Assembly: GCA_037157565.1 (NCBI GenBank)
Contig: JAZHRO010000055.1
Span: 42,005,001-42,069,000, forward strand
Source of the DNA: Thalassia testudinum
Lineage: Eukaryota > Streptophyta > Magnoliopsida > Alismatales > Hydrocharitaceae
Length of the DNA: 64,000 nt
Reading direction: 5' to 3'
Every line of letters begins with the position of its first letter. Positions within the stretch are counted from its first letter, which is position 1. Below the pieces are notes generated by a model. The model saw only the letters and a program-made list of their open reading frames with translations, ran no database searches and was not told the origin of the DNA. Positions 59,120 through 64,000 of the stretch are shown here, piece after piece. A program made the translations under genes and the position numbers.

Positions 59120-59928
59120 ATAGTGGCCATCGATCACACATTGACAGATTCCTCTACAACACTGAGCTCGTGGAGGTCTTCCCATTGGCAACTATCTCAC
59201 CAATGGAAAGGCCATTCTCCAATCACACCCCTCTCCTTTTGCAGACCAACGAGAGCCAGATGATTGTCACCTACTTCAAATTTGAAAGATCTTGAATGAT
59301 GGAGGAAGGATTCAGAGAGATGGTTGAACGCAAATGGAGATCCTTGGAGGCAGAGGGAATGACGATTGCCCGCCTGCTAGCTGCGAAAAAGGAATCACCT
59401 TAGGGAGTACTGAAGAGCATTGAAACAAAGAAGAGAGCAAAGGAGAGCGAAGGCACTCGGTGAGATTTGTAGACTCGATAGGTTGGAGGATGAGGGTTGA
59501 CTTTTGGAGGATAGGGCTCACAAGGCCACTGAGATGAAGGTGGTTCAAGAAAAGGATAGGAAAGTGGAAGTGGATTGGAAAACTAGATTCCGACAAGCAT
59601 GGATAAAGGAGGGCAACTACAACATCAAGTTCTTCCACCAAATGGCCTCAACCAAGCGGCGGATTAACTGGACCAATAGTCTACTGGTGGAGGGTATGCG
59701 GTATCAAGGGAGAGAGGATGTTGGGAAAGCGGAAGCTAACTACTACAGAGACTTCTCTGACAGGAAAGATACTGGGGCTTGGCACTAGACAAGGGAGGAT
59801 GCTAGGTGCTTCTTGGAGCTGTAGGTGGAGGTCCTTGTGGGGGGTTCCTTGGAGGATGAAATTAGGACGGCGGTTTAGAGCCTCAACGCAGATGGCTACC
59901 CAAGGCTGGACAGTTTCCCTGTTATTAT
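59120..59928 (+). pseudogene. LINE endonuclease end and linker, inverted 5' part
   Basis: The + strand frames give RFLYNTELVEVFPLATIS followed by FSNHTPLLL, the terminal endonuclease motif (S-[DN]-H-x-P-L) with the catalytic histidine. They then give the linker to the reverse transcriptase, including WKTRFRQAWIKEGNYNIKFF and HQMASTKRRIN (59504-59788), which corresponds to the W...GD.NTKFFH...R region of plant L1. Missing bases and stops break it. The 109-codon - strand frame at 59641-59312 is a shadow. Confidence 0.72.
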
Positions 59929-60240
59929 GAAGGATTTTGTTATGCTAACAACCTCCTTCAAGCAAAAGAACTATGATTGCAAATTGATACTAGCAATGTA
60001 TTATGGAAATACATCTTTGGAAGAGGCTTCATAAGAATGCCAGCATGATGGTTATTTATTTGATTCTTGATGACTTGTAGATTACATAGCATGCTTGTAG
60101 TTATGTTTAGGTTTGGTCATTTAGGTTCATTTCTTTGTAGGTTACCAACTTAAAATGTTTGTATGATGTTTATGATGTTAGGACATCAGATGTTACAAAT
60201 TTTTATTGAATTTTGTAGGCTAATTGTTATGATTTCAAAC

Positions 60241-62937
60241 ATGGCGCCAAGGGCAAGAGGAGGAAAAGAAAGATCCATTGGCAGGTTTGATCCTGGAAGG
60301 AAGTGCTACATGGAAATTGATCTTCAAGGAGCTCAAAAGGAGAAAGAATGTAAGTATGTGAGGTGCAACTTCCGTGGGAAGAATATCACTGGTGATATTG
60401 CAAGATTGAAGGAGCACTTGGTCAAGATACCAAAATGTGAGACCATGTGCTAGGGTACCACCTAAAGTTGAAATTGAAATTAAGGTATTCTCGAAAAAGA
60501 AGGAAGTTGGTAGAAGAGCACTTGAAGAAATGGAAGAAATCTGTTGCATATGTGCATATGTAATACAAGGTTTCATCTGGTCATGATGAAAATGCACCTA
60601 CAGGATCAAGTGGTGCACAGGTGGTGAGGGGTTCTATGGATTTATTTGTTGCAAGAGTTGGACAAAAAGCCAGGCTTGGAAGTGATGGACTTGATAGTAC
60701 TCCTAAAGGTCCTCCAAAGTAGGTTACTTTGAATCCTTCTTGGAAGAAAGAATAAAGAATGAAAACATGCCTTAGTTTTGAGAGATTCTTCATTGAGAAT
60801 GGATTGTCATTTAATTTATCTATCAGTTTGCCTTACTGGCAAATGCTTCAGGATGTAACTATGGAAGGGGATTTAGAGGTCCTACAATGCATGAGTTAAG
60901 AACTAAGATTTTGAAAGAAGTCAAGACAATAACTATTATGGTTGAACAAGCAAAAGCCTCTTGGGCATTGATTGGATGTAGCATAATGTCTGATGGTTAG
61001 ACAAATACAAAAGGATGTACCGTGATCAATTTTTTAGTCAACAACCCAAAAGGTACGTGGTTCCTGAAATGTATTGATGCCTCTAATGAGATCAAGAATG
61101 CTAATTATCTCTTCAAATTAATGGATGATGTTGTTGAAGTAGGGCAAAGCAATGTTATCCAAGTGATAATAGACAATGCATCAGCTTATAAAAAAGCTGG
61201 AGAGAAACTGATGGAAAAGGGGAAACATTTGTATTGTACTCCATGTGCTACTCATCGCATTGACCTTATGTTAGAGGATATCATGAAGTAACCTCTTCAT
61301 GACTCTGTTTTTAAGAAGGCCAAACAGATCATCAATTACATATATGTACATACTTGGGTGGTGGCCATGGTAAGGAAGCATGTAGGAGGAGATTTAGTAA
61401 GACATGTTGTCACTCAGTTTGCTACTACTTTCCTTATCTTACAGAGATTGCTAATGTCAAAAGATGCTTTTGAGTCTTTTTTACCTCAAAAAAGTGGAAG
61501 TGCAGTAGCTATGCATTGAAGGTTTCAAGGTAAGTTGTACAAAATATTGTCCACAAAAGTAGAACATTTCAGCTTAGTATAGCCTATGTGATAAGGACAA
61601 TCAAACGATTGGTGATGGTTTTAAGAATGGTGGACTCTGAATAATATCCACCGATGGGATTTATTTAAGGTTATGGATAGGGCCAAGGAAGATATTGCTA
61701 AAAAATTAGGTAATGATGAAAAGAAGTACAAGATAATATAGGACATCATTGACAAAAGATGGGACAGGCAACTGTACACACACTTGCATCCTACTGCTTA
61801 TTTTTTGAATTCCAATGCCAGTATGACCAACATTTTCAGTTGATTTAAAAGTAAAGATGGGCTTGTACTCATACTTCCAGAGGTTGATTTCTGACAAGGA
61901 TGAAAGATTGAATATGGATCTCCAAACACATGCATTTGTTAATGAAAAATGATTATTTGGATGGTCCAACGCCATTGAGACTCGAAAGAAGAGTCTTGGT
62001 AAAGTCATTGACTCCTTTCTATGATTCTATCATTTAAATTAATAAATTGTGTAATTTTTTTCTATATACTAAAAATGCATTTTCCATTTCAGTGGAATGG
62101 TGGAGAGAATCTAGTAATGAAACACCGGAGTTTTAGTTTGCCATGCCGATTTTAAGTTTAACTTATAGTGCATTCACATATAAGCAAAATTGGAGTGCTT
62201 TTAATAAGGTAAAACGATCATATTTGTATTTTAAATTTTAAGTAATATATAATCATTAGGCTATAATTATAAATAATTTAATACCAAACTTTTCATTGAG
62301 TAGGTCCATACTAAAAGGAGGAACAGATTGAAACAAGATAAACTCAATAACTTGATTTATTGCATGTTCAATTTGAAATTGAAACACAAGGAGGTGAAGA
62401 AGACAATGGAGGATCCTCTATGCTTAGTGGAAGTGGACTTTGATGATGAATGAATTGCTAAGCTACAACTTTGTGAAACTGAGATTGATGCTTATGAAGA
62501 GCTTAATGCAACTATAGCTCTAGAAGAGGATCCTATTGATCTTGAGCAGTTAGCAGGAGCAGTAGAAGGAATACAAGTAGGAGAAAGCAGAAGAAAAAGA
62601 GGAGAGAAAGGACAAGGGTAAAGATAATATGAAATTTTATAAAGGATAAGGGTAAAGGTAATATATAATTTTATATTTTATTGAACTATAAATTTATAAA
62701 CTAAGGTTCTAAGAAATATTGTTTAAAATTAGTTATCTTTTTAGCAAAGCTGTTATTAACGTTGAGGAAGAGTTTCAAGAGAGTGATGGAGATACCGAAG
62801 ATGTGGAGGCTAAGGCTAGGATGAAGTACATGGATGACTCTTGGGATGATGCGACCAGCCCTAGCGATAACAATGCTGAGCATGACTTTGATGGTGTTCA
62901 AGGAGGAGGAGACTATAATGTATTTAAGTTCTTTTGA
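60241..62937 (+). pseudogene. Inner hAT transposase, multi-exon, broken
   Basis: Starts with MAPRARGGKERSIG and a BED-type zinc finger (KECKYVRCNFRGKNITGDIARLKEHL, 60241-60450). The DUF659 segment is 60900-61290 (IGCSIMSDG, then a stop where W is expected; INFLVNNPKGTWFLKCIDAS; HLYCTPCATHRIDLMLEDIM). The middle segment is 61620-61850 (DIIDKRWDRQLYTHLHPTAY). The hAT dimerisation-region exons run from about 62091 (VEWWRESSNETPEF), with an intron after AAGAGTCTTG|GTAAAG and another at about 62211-62302. The last segment is 62719-62937, acidic (DDSWDDATSPSDNNAEHD). At least six stops; not functional as read. Confidence 0.75.
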
Positions 62938-63286
62938 ATTTTTAATGTGGATGCACCTTCATTTTAATATATGTTTTTAACTTTTAAGTCTCTAAATGGT
63001 TTGTAAAGCTGGTTTAATTGTGGTTTCTAATCTTCTATATTATATGGATGTTTATCTTTTTAGTTTAGATGTCACCATCGTTTAGCTTCGCTCTTTCATT
63101 ATTGTAATAGAGAAAAAATAGTATGAAAGTATGCTCTTTATATTATTATTATTTCATTATTAGCACTTAACAAAGATATATCATATCATTTTTTCATATT
63201 TTCTATTCAAAGCCTAAGGCTTACATTTCGATTGCCTCGAGGCTTATGCCTTGCCTCGATAAAGGCAAACCGCCTCAGTATTGCCT

Positions 63287-63305
63287 CACATTTTTTAAAA
63301 CCTTG
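63287..63305 (-). repeat. Right terminal inverted repeat of inner hAT
   Basis: On the - strand, CAAGGTTTTAAAAAATGTG; 15 of 19 positions match the left end. Followed on + by GGCTACAC. Confidence 0.85.
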
Positions 63306-63427
63306 GGCTACACCAAGGACCAACCCAAAAATGTTCTACTTTTGAGGACAATATTTTATACAGCTTTCCTTGGAAACATCAATGCATAGCTCTTGCACTT
63401 CCACCTTTTATACAGCATCTTTTGCAC

Positions 63428-63987
63428 TTAGGAATCTCTGTAAGGTAAGGAAAGAAGTAAAAAAATCGAGTGATGGCATGTTTCACTAAATCTCCTCTTC
63501 AATGCTTCCTTATCATGGCCACCACCCAAGCATGTGCATATATGTAGTTGATTATTTGTTTGACCTTCTTGAAACCAGTCAAGAAGAGGTAACTTTAGAA
63601 TATCCTCTAACATAAGGTCAATGCAATTAGCAATGCACAAAGTCCAATACAAATGTTTCCTCTTTTCAATCAATTTCTCTACAACTTTTTTATATGCTGA
63701 TGCATTGTCTGTTATTAGATAACATTGCTTTCCCCGACTTCTTCAACAACCTCATCCAATAATTTGGAGATAACATTCTTTATCTTAACAGAGGCATCAA
63801 CAGATTTCAGGAACCACATACCTTTTAGGTTGACCAAAAAATTGATCAAGGTACATCCTTTTGTATCTGTCCAACCATCAAACATTATACTACATCCAAT
63901 CTCTGCCCAATAGGCTTTTGCTTGTTCAACCATAGCAGTTATTGTCTTGACTTCTTTCAAAATCCAAGTTCGTAACTCATGCATCAT
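63428..63987 (-). pseudogene. Outer hAT transposase, DUF659-type segment
   Basis: Frames 63987-63715 and 63673-63428 on the - strand. The first reads EQAKAYWAEIGCSIMFDGWT and INFLVNLKGMWFLKSVDAS, the DUF659 region near the first catalytic aspartate (SDGWTD-type motif; here FDGWTD is complete). The second continues with KRKHLYWTLCIANCIDLMLEDI (motif with C..H changed to C..N at one position). A stop separates them at about 63714. Better preserved than the inner copy, which has a stop in place of the tryptophan. Confidence 0.75.
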
Positions 63988-64000
63988 AGGACCTCTAAAT

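Larger units (their letters stand above)
56826..59928 (-). mobile_element. L1-type LINE with inverted 5' part (twin priming)
   Basis: The 3' part is on the - strand (59060 to 56836) and ends in an A run (T run 56827-56835 on +). The 5' part is on the + strand (about 59100-59928). The two meet near 59060-59110, and the protein segments that meet are adjacent in an intact LINE: the + part ends LNADGYPRLDSFP, just before the reverse transcriptase, and the - part begins at NVGFDKLNRSFLFLLPKHKG, the reverse transcriptase start. Possible target duplications are GAAGGAATTTT (56820 on) and GAAGGATTTT (59929 on). It lies within the inner hAT. Confidence 0.82.
56168..63305 (+). mobile_element. Inner hAT transposon, complete ends, carrying a LINE
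   Basis: Flanked by the 8-bp duplication GGCTACAC (56160-56167 and 63306-63313), the length made by hAT transposases. The ends are 19-bp inverted repeats, CATCATTTTAAAAAACGTG and CAAGGTTTTAAAAAATGTG, with four mismatches, starting with CA. Subterminal GAGGC/GCCTC-rich sequence (GCCTTGAGGC, GAGGCGATGCC) lies at both ends. Total 7138 bp, about 4.0 kb without the LINE at 56826-59928. It encodes its own decayed transposase (60241-62937). Inserted into a related hAT in the opposite orientation. Confidence 0.9.
55367..64000 (-). mobile_element. Outer hAT transposon, interrupted and cut by window end
   Basis: Two pieces on the - strand: 64000-63306 and 56167-55367. Joined, they are colinear with the inner hAT copy (+ strand 60.9-62.37 kb): the DUF659 segment, then the RWDRQLHTHLHVVAYFLN segment, then the C-terminal region. 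The inner element lies between them with the duplication GGCTACAC. At 55367 similarity to the inner copy ends abruptly, so the outer copy has lost its 3' end or was replaced there. Its 5' end is beyond 64000. Confidence 0.8.

Noticed and set aside
61706..62008. 100-codon - strand frame
   Set aside because: Antisense to the inner hAT transposase segment carrying the RWDRQLYTHLH motif.

Overview
The window looks like nuclear DNA of a flowering plant. It is AT-rich, introns reach several kilobases, and most of it is transposable-element sequence nested in older transposable elements. The only two host genes recognised are plant-type: the 3' exons of a FAD-dependent oxidoreductase (+ strand, 14159-14900) and the 3' exons of a DUF760 plastid-family protein (- strand, 54343 down to 44598). 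Species cannot be told. No rRNA, intact tRNA gene, CRISPR array or bacterial feature was seen. All identifications come from reading motifs by eye; no search was run.

1-18 kb: non-coding repeat-like DNA (1-3.78 kb); a decayed LINE on the - strand, with a zinc-knuckle ORF1 and the start of an endonuclease (3.78-6.4 kb); the 5' interior and LTR of a Ty3/gypsy element, - strand (6.4-10.3 kb); a structurally complete short non-autonomous LTR element with 457-bp LTRs and ATCTA target duplication (11120-12748); then the FAD oxidoreductase exons.

17.5-36.4 kb: one large nest. A gypsy integrase on the - strand is split, with its core at 36.4-36.0 kb and its C-terminal part at 18.4-17.5 kb. Between the halves lies a decayed + strand copia element. 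That copia is interrupted by a - strand copia element (23933-35712, target duplication GGTTT). The left LTR of this inner copia is itself broken by a solo LTR (24165-25915, duplication ACCTC) and by an RTE-type LINE (about 26294-29612).

36.4-44 kb: a LINE 3' tail with poly(A), then a non-coding LTR element resembling a LARD (37690-43990) that contains a probable solo gypsy LTR, a 27-base G run and a 46-bp tandem duplication.

44-54.4 kb: the 3' part of the DUF760 gene. Three exons join in frame across introns of 7354 bp and 1918 bp. The larger intron contains a decayed copia reverse transcriptase and a complete copia element with 158-bp LTRs and target duplication ATAAA; the smaller contains a fold-back MITE-like element.

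54.4-64 kb: upstream of the DUF760 exons is a truncated LTR fragment, then a hAT transposon on the - strand. This is interrupted by a second, related hAT on the + strand (56168-63305; 8-bp duplication GGCTACAC; 19-bp terminal inverted repeats starting CA). The inner hAT carries a LINE whose 5' part is inverted relative to its 3' part, as expected from twin priming. The insertion order can be read from the sequence; the host genes contribute only about 350 codons.
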